DNA from: CAYULW01 sp964445815
GTDB taxonomy: Bacteria > Bacteroidota > Bacteroidia > Flavobacteriales_E > Vicingaceae
Reading direction: 5' to 3'
Assembly: GCA_964445815.1 (NCBI GenBank)
Contig: CAYULW010000005.1
Span: 124,001-188,000, forward strand
Length of the DNA: 64,000 nucleotides
The notes beneath the pieces are model-generated. The model made no database searches and was not told where the DNA came from. It saw only the letters and a program-made list of their open reading frames with translations. The first letter of the stretch is position 1. Every line of letters begins with the position of its first letter. Shown one piece after another: positions 44,230-53,348 of the stretch. A program made the position numbers and the translations under genes.

Positions 44230-45315
44230 ATGATCATAATCACATTAATAATAATCACCTATGCAGCATTGATGTTCTTGTTTTCTATAGTCAATCTGCG
44301 ACCGGAAGAAAAAGCGATTCAGTTAGATGATTTCCCCAAGGTATCTTTAATTGTTCCTTTTAGAGATGAAAAAAAGAATTTAGTTCGTCTAATCAATTCT
44401 ATTGAGAACCAGACATATCCAAAAGAAAAGATTCAGGTTTTATTTGTGAATGATCATTCAACGGATGGAGGTGAAGAACTAATAAATCAGTTTAAGCCAA
44501 GAATTGAATTGCTTTTCTTGGAGAAAACAACAGGTAAAAAAGCTGCACTTGATTATGGTATTAAATCAGCAAATGCAAAAATTATTCTAGTTACAGATGC
44601 TGATACGGAATTACCTGCTAAATGGGTAGAAACACTTGTGACAAGATTAGAGTTTAGTCAATTGGATTTATTGATTGCTCCTGTCAATCTAAGACAGAAG
44701 AAATGGATTGATAAATTGTTAACAATAGAATTGCAGGCACTTGTTTCATCTGCTATTGCTTCTATTCGACTTGGACAAGCTTTTCTTGCAAATGGAGCTA
44801 ATCTGGCCTTTAGAAAATCACTCTATCTTAAGACAGCAGAGAAAAGGAAAGATTTTAGTCTGGCCTCAGGAGATGATGTGTTTCTTTTGCATGCTGCAAA
44901 AGAGATAAATGCCAAGGTAGGAGCAATAACTGTTTCAGATTCAATTGTGAAAACAAGTTTTGACTTTTCATGGAAGCGATTTATTCATCAACGCATACGA
45001 TGGTTGCAAAAGGGTAAAGCATATCGAAATGCATGGAGCATATTTCTCTCTTTCCTCGTTTTTTTAACTAACCTTTCTATAGCGATTACATGCATTGGAA
45101 TTTGTTCTAGAGGACTTGATCTAGCATATGGTTCACTTATTATTATGAAGTGGTTTGCAGATGTATTCTTATTGTTTAGCTTAGGGCAAACAAAAGCAAG
45201 TTTGGGGAACTTATTGTGGACAATTATTTTGACCGTCATTTATCCCATCTACATGATTGTAATAGCTTTGTTGTCATTGATAATTCGACCCCAGTGGAAA
45301 GGAAGAACAATTTAG
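44230..45315 (+). CDS. membrane-bound family 2 glycosyltransferase
   Basis: A 361-residue GT2 enzyme. An N-terminal membrane segment (residues 1-20) is followed by the GT-A fold: VSLIVPFRDEKKNL, FVNDHSTDGG, the DxD motif in VTDADTELP, and a QxxRW-like HQRIRWLQKGK. Two or three C-terminal membrane segments follow. The organisation matches processive or lipid-linked GT2 enzymes of the inner membrane. It lies six bases after the flippase-like gene and one base before a TTG-start permease gene. Donor and acceptor are unknown. Confidence 0.88.
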   Translation: MIIITLIIITYAALMFLFSIVNLRPEEKAIQLDDFPKVSLIVPFRDEKKNLVRLINSIENQTYPKEKIQVLFVNDHSTDGGEELINQFKPRIELLFLEKTTGKKAALDYGIKSANAKIILVTDADTELPAKWVETLVTRLEFSQLDLLIAPVNLRQKKWIDKLLTIELQALVSSAIASIRLGQAFLANGANLAFRKSLYLKTAEKRKDFSLASGDDVFLLHAAKEINAKVGAITVSDSIVKTSFDFSWKRFIHQRIRWLQKGKAYRNAWSIFLSFLVFLTNLSIAITCIGICSRGLDLAYGSLIIMKWFADVFLLFSLGQTKASLGNLLWTIILTVIYPIYMIVIALLSLIIRPQWKGRTI

Positions 45316-45316
45316 A

Positions 45317-46417
45317 TTGAATGCCTCAGAAAACATATCTCCAAATCGTTTAGCCTGGAATAAATTAATTTCTAATCGATTGTCATTAATTGGATTGCTC
45401 ATTATTTTATGCTTTTTATTTATTGCAATCCTTGGTCCCATAATAAGACCGGACAAAAGCTCTAAGGCAAATCAACAGCACTTGGAGTTAGCTAGAAAAA
45501 AGCCAGGTTTCAAATGTCAGGTGCTTGAGTTTCCTGCGGAGCATGAGGAGACTTTTTTTTCATGGTGGGTGTTTGGTAAATCTCACTCAGAAGCATTCAT
45601 CCCAATTCATCATTACAGATTGATTTCACAGAACGAAATAGAAGTTGAAAAATACACAGGAAGTCGACCTAACGAAGGAGAAATTCAAGTGTATACAATT
45701 GAGAATGCAAGTCAATACATTAAGGAGAAGAGATTTCTTCTAGGAACCGATCGTTACGGTAGAGATTTGTTAAGTCGATTGATGGCTGGAACCTGGATAT
45801 CTTTCTCTGTTGGGGTAATATCCATTCTTATTTCTCTACTTATAGGGATGAGTTTGGGCTCAATAGCCGGGTATTATAGAGGAAAGGTAGACGAGGTTGT
45901 TATGTGGTTTATAAATGTGGTCTGGTCCATTCCGACCTTATTGCTCGTCATCGCAATCACGCTGGCTCTAGGAAAAGGCTTTTGGCAAGTCTTTGTTGCA
46001 GTAGGTTTAACCATGTGGGTTGAAGTAGCCAGAGTAGTTCGAGGTCAAATCATCAGTATAAGAGAAAAAGAGTTCGTTGAAGCTGGTCAATCTCTTGGTT
46101 ATACGGACTTTCGAGTTATTTTTAAACACATTTTGCCTAACGTTACCGGACCTGTTATCGTTATTTCAGCGGCGAATTTTGCAGCTGCTATTTTAATTGA
46201 AGCCGGCCTTAGTTTCTTAGGTTTGGGAGCTCAACCGCCACAAGCCACATGGGGTAAAATGATTTCAGAACACAAAGGATATATCATTACTGGAGATGCC
46301 TATCTGGCCATTATCCCCGGTGTTGCTATTTTCCTCCTAGTACTTTCTTTTGTTTTGGTTGGCAATGGCTTGAGAGATGCTTTTGATACAAAAGGAGCTA
46401 AGAATTTAAATCTTTAA
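45317..46417 (+). CDS. ABC transporter permease, OppC/DppC family, TTG start
   Basis: Inner-membrane permease of a peptide/nickel-type ABC importer. It has 366 residues, longer than usual (~300) because of a periplasmic insertion at about residues 50-140 between the first membrane helix and the LLGTDRYGRDLLSRL motif. The EAA loop EAGQSLGYTDFRVIFKHILPN and the end AGLSFLGLGAQPPQATWGKM are typical. The start must be the TTG at 45317, one base after the glycosyltransferase stop. No partner permease, ATPase or binding protein lies in the window. Stop codons interlock with the AtoE-type gene. Confidence 0.9.
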   Translation: MNASENISPNRLAWNKLISNRLSLIGLLIILCFLFIAILGPIIRPDKSSKANQQHLELARKKPGFKCQVLEFPAEHEETFFSWWVFGKSHSEAFIPIHHYRLISQNEIEVEKYTGSRPNEGEIQVYTIENASQYIKEKRFLLGTDRYGRDLLSRLMAGTWISFSVGVISILISLLIGMSLGSIAGYYRGKVDEVVMWFINVVWSIPTLLLVIAITLALGKGFWQVFVAVGLTMWVEVARVVRGQIISIREKEFVEAGQSLGYTDFRVIFKHILPNVTGPVIVISAANFAAAILIEAGLSFLGLGAQPPQATWGKMISEHKGYIITGDAYLAIIPGVAIFLLVLSFVLVGNGLRDAFDTKGAKNLNL

Positions 46418-47808
46418 AAAAGAAGAAGTACGAATAGGTATAGCATTCCACCAACCAACATCGTCATTAACGTATAAGGTAAAATCTGTTTTGCTTTTAG
46501 TCCTGTAATGCCAAGTAAAGGAAGCGCCCAGAATGGTTGTAACATATTGGTCAGTTGGTCACCATATGCAAGAGCTAAAATAGCTTTTGGCAAAGAAACC
46601 CCTATATCTTGGCAAGCTTGAATGATGATTGGTCCTTGAACGGCCCATTGTCCGCCGCCACTTGGTACAAAGATGTTGACAATTCCTGCACTTAACATTG
46701 TAAAAATTGGAAAGCTTGTTTCATTTGAAATGCTGACAAAAAAATCGGAAAGCAGTTGAACCATACCTGAACCCTTCATAATTCCCATAATTCCAAAATA
46801 GAGTGGAAATTGAATCAATATTCCGGCGGCTCCGGAAATGGCTTGATCAACTGCTGTTAAAAAGTTGGATAAGCTTCCATGCAATAACAATCCCATTCCA
46901 AGAAGCACCAAATTGAGCAAGTTGGGAGTAATGAATCGAAAGTTCAAAATTTCCTCTTCTTGAAGAACCAGATATATTGCACTAAACAGAATTAACAGAC
47001 CCATTAAGCTTCCGATTCTGGAATGATGATCAATTTTTTCTGCCCCTGTCCATGTTTTATCAGATTTCAGATGAGTAGATAAAATTGAAATTTCAGGTAG
47101 GGTGTTCGATCGACTCTTTTTAGCAAGATAGAACAGGAAAGTGGGAACCAGAATTAGAATGAGTACAGAGACTGTAAGATTCATTGGAGAAAATACAGTT
47201 TCATTAAGGCCAATTTGTTCTGGTAAACTAGAAATAGCGTCTTCACTTATAATGCCTGCCATTATTGACTTTAAGTGTCCTTTTTCGGCCACTTTAATCA
47301 GAGCAGAACCGCTAATTCCTCCATGCCAAACCATTAATCCAACATAACCAGCAGCACCAACAAGAGGATAATTGATTGAGATCCCTTTTTTTAGGGCATA
47401 CTCTCCTATTTTTCTGGTAAAAATGGCTCCGAAAATTAAACCCAGGCCCCAATTAAAATAGGCTACCATTATGGTTAAAAAACTTACAAGAAATGCCGCC
47501 TTTGCGCTGTTATTTGCATGTTTTACGAAAACGTCAATGATGGCGTTAATGGGTTGGCTTAAAGCAAGAACATGACCAAGCACCAGCATGAGCATCATCT
47601 GCATGGCAAACACCATAAGTCCGTTATTCCAAAGTCCGCTTTGCCAATGATTAACTAAATCTAAAATATAATTAGAATGATCAGTTTCAGGTGACTTAGA
47701 AAAGAATAAGGCAATCAGGAAAGTGAAAATGGTCAATATTAGTGCAATTGCAAAGGGACTTGGTAGTAACCACTGAAACAACTTTGTATATCGATCTGTA
47801 AATTTCAT
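46414..47808 (-). CDS. short-chain fatty acid transporter, AtoE family
   Basis: A 464-residue polytopic inner-membrane protein with about twelve hydrophobic segments. It matches the AtoE short-chain fatty acid uptake family by the N-terminal PSPFAIALILTIFTFL, NWGLGLIFGAIF, GGISGSALIKVAEKGH and VPSGGGQWAVQGPI. The family is proposed to carry acetoacetate/butyrate-type acids; the substrate here is unproven. It is divergent from ligA across a 69-base gap that holds an inverted repeat. Confidence 0.88.
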   Translation of the reverse strand: MKFTDRYTKLFQWLLPSPFAIALILTIFTFLIALFFSKSPETDHSNYILDLVNHWQSGLWNNGLMVFAMQMMLMLVLGHVLALSQPINAIIDVFVKHANNSAKAAFLVSFLTIMVAYFNWGLGLIFGAIFTRKIGEYALKKGISINYPLVGAAGYVGLMVWHGGISGSALIKVAEKGHLKSIMAGIISEDAISSLPEQIGLNETVFSPMNLTVSVLILILVPTFLFYLAKKSRSNTLPEISILSTHLKSDKTWTGAEKIDHHSRIGSLMGLLILFSAIYLVLQEEEILNFRFITPNLLNLVLLGMGLLLHGSLSNFLTAVDQAISGAAGILIQFPLYFGIMGIMKGSGMVQLLSDFFVSISNETSFPIFTMLSAGIVNIFVPSGGGQWAVQGPIIIQACQDIGVSLPKAILALAYGDQLTNMLQPFWALPLLGITGLKAKQILPYTLMTMLVGGMLYLFVLLLF

Positions 47809-47827
47809 CCAAATTTGATGGATTAAA

Positions 47828-47867
47828 AATAGCCTAAATCAAACGAATATTTAATTTTAAGGCTATT
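47828..47867. repeat. inverted repeat in the atoE-like/ligA intergenic region
   Basis: AATAGCCT (47828-47835) and AGGCTATT (47860-47867) are exact eight-base inverted copies separated by 24 AT-rich bases, between two divergent start codons. It could be an operator or a leader hairpin. Confidence 0.4.
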
Positions 47868-47877
47868 CGCAAAGACT

Positions 47878-49881
47878 ATGAATCCAAAAGAACGCATTGC
47901 ACAACTTTCTGAAGAACTCAGGGAGCACAATTACAGGTATTACAATGAAGATGCTCCAACGATCAGTGATTATGAGTTTGATATGCTTTTAAAAGAGCTA
48001 CAAAGTCTGGAAGACAAGTATCCTGATCTAGCTGATGCTCATTCCCCAACAAAGCGTGTTGGTGGTGAGGTGACCAAACATTTTGAGACCATAGAGCATA
48101 AATACCCAATGCTTTCTTTAGCAAATAGTTACAGTAGAGAAGAGTTACTGGAATTTGATGAAAGAGTTCAAAAGGGCATTGGAAAAAAGGTGACCTATAC
48201 CTGTGAATTAAAATACGATGGGGTTGCAATAGGCATCTCATATAAGGCAGGAAAGTTATACAGAGCAGTTACGAGAGGAGATGGTACCAAGGGAGATGAT
48301 ATTACTGCTAATGTTAAGACAATTCGATCTGTTCCATTGGTCTTAAAGGGAGATTATCCGGATAATTTTGAAATACGAGGCGAAATCTTTTATCCACTTT
48401 CTGTCTTTAGTGAACTAAATGAGAAAAGAGAAAAAGAAGGAGAAGATCGTTTGGCAAACCCGAGAAATGCGGCATCGGGAACCTTGAAAATGCAAGATTC
48501 CAAAATAGTTGCTGAGCGTCAATTAGATTGTTATCTGTATTACATATTGGGAGAAGATCTTCCTTTTAGAAGTCATTTAAAAAATATAGAGAAAGCAGCT
48601 AAATGGGGCTTTAAAGTTCCTACAACAGAACGGAACTTAATAAAGGAGTGCCATAACATGGATGACGTCTTTCAGTTTATTGATTATTGGGATCAACATC
48701 GTCATGAATTGGACTTTGAGATTGATGGTATTGTCATCAAGGTAAATGATTATGATGTACAAGATGAACTGGGTTTTACTGCCAAAAATCCGCGTTGGGC
48801 AATTGCCTATAAGTATCAGACAGAACAAGCTGAAACGAGACTAAATAGTATTTCTTACCAAGTTGGTCGAACTGGAGCCATCACACCGGTTGCAAATCTG
48901 GAACCTGTGCTTTTAGCAGGAACGACCGTCAAGAGAGCCTCTTTGCATAATGCTGATCAAATTGCAAAACTGGACATCAGAATAGGAGACCTTGTTCAAG
49001 TTGAAAAAGGGGGAGAAATTATTCCGAAGGTAGTGGGAATAAATTTAGGTCTTAGATCTGAAAACGCTCAGCCTTTAGATTACATCACACATTGCCCGGA
49101 ATGCTCGACAAAGCTCATTCGCATTGAAGGCGAGGCACAACATTATTGCCCTAACATCTGGGCTTGCCCCCCTCAAATTAAGGGTAGAATGGTTCATTTT
49201 ATATCTAGAAAGGCCATGGATATTGATGGACTTGGAGAAGAAACCATAGAGCAATTGTTCGAAGCAGAATTAATCAGAGATGTCGCTGACCTTTATCGAT
49301 TGAAGTCGGAGGATCTTCTTCCATTGGAAAGAATGGCTGAGAAATCGGTTAACAAGTTATTGAGCGGTTTGGAAGAATCAAAGAAAGTACCGTTTCCCAA
49401 GGTGCTTTTTGCAATAGGCATAAGGTATGTAGGTGCAACTGTTGCAAAAAAACTAGCAAAGCATTTCAAAACGATTGATGCCATAGAGCAAGCTAGTTTT
49501 GAAGAATTGGTTGCTGTAGATGAAATTGGAGATAAGATAGCTGAGAGTGTCATCAACTTTTTTTCAGAAGAAAAAAACGCTAAGCTTGTTCAAGAGCTTA
49601 AAGCAATTGGTTTACAAATGGAAATAGAGGAGGAGCATACTTCTCAATCTAATAAGCTTGAAGGCTTAAGTTTTGTTGTTTCAGGTGTTTTTCAATTGTT
49701 TTCTCGCGATGAATTAAAAAGGACAATTGAGGATCATGGAGGCAAAAATGTAGGATCACTATCGAGTAAGACCAATTATCTAATCGCAGGAGATAAGATG
49801 GGACCTGCAAAAAAAGAAAAAGCAGAGAAATTAGGCATTCAAATGATAAGTGAAGAAGAATTTAAAAACATGATAGTCTAG
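47878..49881 (+). CDS. ligA: NAD-dependent DNA ligase LigA
   Basis: Seals nicks using NAD+ in replication and repair. It has 667 residues, the standard size. The N-terminal Ia domain has YRYYNEDAPTISDYEFDMLL. The adenylated lysine is K112 in CELKYDGVAIG. The four-Cys zinc finger is CPEC...YCPNIWAC, followed by HhH motifs (GIRYVGATVAKKLAKHF, VDEIGDKIAESV). The C-terminal BRCT domain spans about 590-667 (LSFVVSGVFQLFSRDELKR). Its stop interlocks with the radical SAM gene's stop. Confidence 0.98.
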   Translation: MNPKERIAQLSEELREHNYRYYNEDAPTISDYEFDMLLKELQSLEDKYPDLADAHSPTKRVGGEVTKHFETIEHKYPMLSLANSYSREELLEFDERVQKGIGKKVTYTCELKYDGVAIGISYKAGKLYRAVTRGDGTKGDDITANVKTIRSVPLVLKGDYPDNFEIRGEIFYPLSVFSELNEKREKEGEDRLANPRNAASGTLKMQDSKIVAERQLDCYLYYILGEDLPFRSHLKNIEKAAKWGFKVPTTERNLIKECHNMDDVFQFIDYWDQHRHELDFEIDGIVIKVNDYDVQDELGFTAKNPRWAIAYKYQTEQAETRLNSISYQVGRTGAITPVANLEPVLLAGTTVKRASLHNADQIAKLDIRIGDLVQVEKGGEIIPKVVGINLGLRSENAQPLDYITHCPECSTKLIRIEGEAQHYCPNIWACPPQIKGRMVHFISRKAMDIDGLGEETIEQLFEAELIRDVADLYRLKSEDLLPLERMAEKSVNKLLSGLEESKKVPFPKVLFAIGIRYVGATVAKKLAKHFKTIDAIEQASFEELVAVDEIGDKIAESVINFFSEEKNAKLVQELKAIGLQMEIEEEHTSQSNKLEGLSFVVSGVFQLFSRDELKRTIEDHGGKNVGSLSSKTNYLIAGDKMGPAKKEKAEKLGIQMISEEEFKNMIV

Positions 49882-50900
49882 GCCCATACTTTAGTGCCTT
49901 CAGAACAATTTTTACAAATGTCTATTTCTTTTCTTCCTTTAAACAGTTGCTTCCTGAAAGAAAGATATCGTTCACCAAACCAAATGTTTTCAAAGCTGTC
50001 TTGACTAAGATCTCCTAGCCTTTGACTGGCATCTTTATCAAAACAACAGGGAATAATCTTCCCATCCCAGGTAATTACACATGAATGCCATAATTTCCAA
50101 CACTTATTTTCAAGATTATTTTTTAAAGTATAAGTGCCGTCTCTATTCTTTTTATAGCGGGAATATTTTTCATTATCGGGAATGAGGGGATTTCCATTTT
50201 CATAATCGTAAACCTGAGCAGTTTTTAGTTTCACTTCGTCAACTCCGTATTCTTTGGCAAGACGATAAACATCATTTATTTGGTGCTCATTCGGTTTGAC
50301 GACTAAGAATTGAAAAATAACATGAGGGGTAGATGATTTAAGCTCTCTTTTCCATTTTACAATATTTTTTGTGCCCTCCAAAACTTTATCAAGCCGACCA
50401 TGAATCCTATAGTTTTCATAAGTTTCCTGAGTTGTTCCATCAATAGAAATGATTAATCGACTCAATCCCGATTCAACTGTTTTTTTGGCATTTTCTTCTG
50501 TTAAGAAATGTGCATTTGTTGAGGTTGTGGTGTATATATTTTTTTGATTGGCGTATGAAACCATATCTAAGAACTTAGGGTTGATATAAGGTTCCCCTTG
50601 AAAATAAAAGGTCAGATACATTGTTTCTTTTGCTACTTGATCAATTGTTTTCTTAAACAGATCTTGCTGTAAGTTCCCTGTTGGTCGGCTAAATTGCTTC
50701 AATCCACTAGGGCATTCAGGACAACCAAGGTTACAAGCAGTAGTGGGTTCGATGGCAATCGCAATTGGCTTGCCCCATTGTTGAGGTTTATTTAACCACT
50801 GAGAGAGGAAATAACTGCAATAAACTTTGAGCATATTTGCAATCCTCGCAATGGATAATCTTTTAAGAAACTGTTTTGCATCAGAAAACACAATTGACAT
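49878..50900 (-). CDS. radical SAM enzyme with SPASM-like C-terminal domain
   Basis: A 340-residue radical SAM protein. The cluster motif CxxxCxxC is CNLGCPEC, near residue 56. The barrel continues with TFYFQGEPYINPKFLDM and LIISIDGTTQETYENYR. The C-terminal part has a SPASM-type auxiliary cluster set (CWKLWHSCVITWDGKIIPCCFD, then CKNC near the end). The N-terminal ~35 residues carry a mildly hydrophobic segment. Such enzymes modify peptides or cofactors, but no precursor peptide or partner gene is near, so the substrate is unknown. A TAAATTTG box ends four bases before the ATG, suggesting a leaderless message. Confidence 0.85.
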   Translation of the reverse strand: MSIVFSDAKQFLKRLSIARIANMLKVYCSYFLSQWLNKPQQWGKPIAIAIEPTTACNLGCPECPSGLKQFSRPTGNLQQDLFKKTIDQVAKETMYLTFYFQGEPYINPKFLDMVSYANQKNIYTTTSTNAHFLTEENAKKTVESGLSRLIISIDGTTQETYENYRIHGRLDKVLEGTKNIVKWKRELKSSTPHVIFQFLVVKPNEHQINDVYRLAKEYGVDEVKLKTAQVYDYENGNPLIPDNEKYSRYKKNRDGTYTLKNNLENKCWKLWHSCVITWDGKIIPCCFDKDASQRLGDLSQDSFENIWFGERYLSFRKQLFKGRKEIDICKNCSEGTKVWA

Positions 50901-50904
50901 GTAA

Positions 50905-50932
50905 CAAATTTAAAGTTTAAGCGTCACATCAA
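50905..50932 (-). promoter_or_regulatory. promoter of the radical SAM gene
   Basis: On the minus strand TTG (50932-50930), a 17-base spacer, and TAAATTTG (50912-50905). The -33 element overlaps the ribosome-binding area of the divergent DUF5686 gene starting at 50934. Transcription would start at or next to the radical SAM ATG. Confidence 0.5.
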
Positions 50933-50933
50933 G

Positions 50934-53348
50934 ATGAAACCGAAATATTACTTTTTAATTGTCTTTTTATTCCTATTTGCCATTACCGGCAATGCACAAA
51001 ACCAAATCTCAGGGACTGTTCTGGATAAAAATTCAAATGAGCCTTTGGCATTTGTGAATATCCTTTTCAATGAGGGCAATCAGGGCATTAGTACAGATAT
51101 TGATGGTCATTATACCCTACCACATGCAAACATCAAGTCACTTACATTCAGATATGTTGGATATGAACCATTGACATTAACTATAGAGGAAGTTCAGAAA
51201 CGAAAAGTGATTCTTTTACGCACTAAAATGTTTGGTTTGGAAGAAGTCATCATTCGTCCCGGAGAGAATCCGGCTCATCGGATTATCAATTTGGCGATTG
51301 CCAATAAAAAGATAAACAATCCAGAATTATCGACTTCATTTTTTTACGAATCGTATAATAAATTGGTTTTCACTTGCCTCATTGATTCATCCCTTTCAAC
51401 ACATCCAGATTCGGTTGCAAAAATGGATACTAGTACACAGGAGATGATGAGTTTTTTTGATAAGCAGCATGTATTCATCATGGAATCTGTTTCAGAACGA
51501 AATCATATTCCACCGGAATTTTCTAAGGAGGAAATTGTGGCGTCTCGTGTTTCCGGTTTGAAGAATCCGATGTTTAGTCTTATCGGAACACAATTACAAT
51601 CATTTTCGCTTTATAAAAACTACATTGAATTATTCGGTGAAATTTATTTGAGCCCTATATCTGCGGGTAGCACAACGAAGTACCTGTTTGACTTGCGAGA
51701 TACTTTATATGATCGGCAAGACACAATTTTCAGAATATACTTTCAACCTCAGAGTGGAAAGAACTTTGATGGTTTGAAGGGCTTTTTATCGATTAATACA
51801 AACAAATATGCGGTTCAGAATTTTATCGCAGAGCCATTTGAGTCAAGTGACTTTCATGTCAAGATTCGTCAGAATTATGAATTTATAGAATCAAAGCAAT
51901 GGTTTCCCATTCAGTTGAATACTTTGATTTACTTTAAGAATATAGAGGTCAATGATTGTGAGGTGGTTGGTATTGGTCGATCTTATCTTTCAGACATCAG
52001 TCTGGATGCGAAGTTAGAAAAGCGAGAGATTGGTAATACAATACTTAAAATGAGTACGAATGCCGGGAAAAAAGATGAAGCATTTTGGAATTCAAAAAGG
52101 CAAAACCCTTTAGATGCAAAAGAAATGAGGACATATCATTTTATTGATAGCATTGGCGAAGAAGAAAATTTAGATAGGAAGCTGGCTATACTGCCAACTC
52201 TGCTTCGCGGTGCAATTCCATTTAAGTTTGTAGATATCCCACTTAAGCATTTAATGACGATTAATGGTTATGAAGGGTTTCGTTTAGGTTTGGGTGTAGA
52301 AAGCAATGAAAAATTCTTACCCTGGTTTAGACTAGGAGCTTATGGTGCATATGGGTTTAAGGATAAAGCCTGGAAACAGGGGTATTATACAAGATTTCTA
52401 CCATTTGAAAAAAGCGAGTTTGAGTTAAAAACCTCTTATAGCAGAGATGTTGCACAGTCCGGGGGGGTATACTTTAATAATGAAGTAATAAATGGATTTA
52501 ACCCTGAGTCCATTCGCCGGTTTTATGTTGATAAAATGGATAGTGTAGAAGAATTTAGGGTTGACCTATCTTTTAGAGCGATGCGAGACTTTCAGTTCAA
52601 TCTATTTTCTAGCACTCAAAATAGAGTTATTACAAACAGCTACGTTTTTCGAAATGAAAGCAATGAGGGAGAATTACTTTCGCAATATAGAGTGGTAGAA
52701 ACCGGTATCGAAACGCGTTATGCATTTCGGGAAAAGTACGTCGAGATGTTTGACGTTAAACAACCATTACCAAATAAGTATCCTGTTTTCTTTGTTAAGC
52801 TTACCAAGGGTCTGGATAATGTTCTGGAAGGGGATTTAGATTATCTTAAAATAGATTTAAAGCTTGATCAGCGTTTTACGATAAAAAATTTGGGAAAGAC
52901 GATGCTTAGGTTTACGGCGGGAGCGGTCGATAACCCAATTCCAATAGGGTTGCTTTATAGAACAAGAGGAACCTATAACGATAGATATAGAATTTCATCC
53001 TTATTTAGCTTTGAAACGGCCTTACCTAACGAGTTTTATGCCGATCGATATTTCAATGCGTTTTTCAGACATAGTTTTGAAAGTTTATTGATGAAAACAA
53101 ATTGGTTTCAACCGGAAATTTCTATTGTGAGTGCTTTTGCTATTGGTGACATAGGGGCAATAAATCAACATCAAAACTTTGAATTCAGTACGCCAAATCT
53201 TGGATTTTTTGAGTCAGGTTTGGAGTTGACCAATCTTGCTGACTGGCTTTCTTTAGGTGTTGGCGTTTACTATCGATATGGTGCTTACGCTAATGAAGAA
53301 TGGAAAGACAATCTTGTGTTTAAGCTATCCAGTTCTTTAAACTTCTAA
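50934..53348 (+). CDS. DUF5686 outer-membrane protein with carboxypeptidase-regulatory-like domain
   Basis: An 804-residue exported protein. Signal peptide MKPKYYFLIVFLFLFAITGNAQ; a carboxypeptidase-regulatory-like Ig domain at about 25-100 (ISGTVLDKNSNEPLAFVNILF, DIDGHYTLPH, RYVGYEPL); then the DUF5686 region, which is beta-strand-rich and ends in a barrel-like segment with a C-terminal Phe (FKLSSSLNF). This architecture is widespread in Bacteroidota and resembles TonB-receptor-type outer-membrane proteins without a plug. Function is not established. It is convergent with the TPR membrane protein, sharing four bases. Confidence 0.85.
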   Translation: MKPKYYFLIVFLFLFAITGNAQNQISGTVLDKNSNEPLAFVNILFNEGNQGISTDIDGHYTLPHANIKSLTFRYVGYEPLTLTIEEVQKRKVILLRTKMFGLEEVIIRPGENPAHRIINLAIANKKINNPELSTSFFYESYNKLVFTCLIDSSLSTHPDSVAKMDTSTQEMMSFFDKQHVFIMESVSERNHIPPEFSKEEIVASRVSGLKNPMFSLIGTQLQSFSLYKNYIELFGEIYLSPISAGSTTKYLFDLRDTLYDRQDTIFRIYFQPQSGKNFDGLKGFLSINTNKYAVQNFIAEPFESSDFHVKIRQNYEFIESKQWFPIQLNTLIYFKNIEVNDCEVVGIGRSYLSDISLDAKLEKREIGNTILKMSTNAGKKDEAFWNSKRQNPLDAKEMRTYHFIDSIGEEENLDRKLAILPTLLRGAIPFKFVDIPLKHLMTINGYEGFRLGLGVESNEKFLPWFRLGAYGAYGFKDKAWKQGYYTRFLPFEKSEFELKTSYSRDVAQSGGVYFNNEVINGFNPESIRRFYVDKMDSVEEFRVDLSFRAMRDFQFNLFSSTQNRVITNSYVFRNESNEGELLSQYRVVETGIETRYAFREKYVEMFDVKQPLPNKYPVFFVKLTKGLDNVLEGDLDYLKIDLKLDQRFTIKNLGKTMLRFTAGAVDNPIPIGLLYRTRGTYNDRYRISSLFSFETALPNEFYADRYFNAFFRHSFESLLMKTNWFQPEISIVSAFAIGDIGAINQHQNFEFSTPNLGFFESGLELTNLADWLSLGVGVYYRYGAYANEEWKDNLVFKLSSSLNF

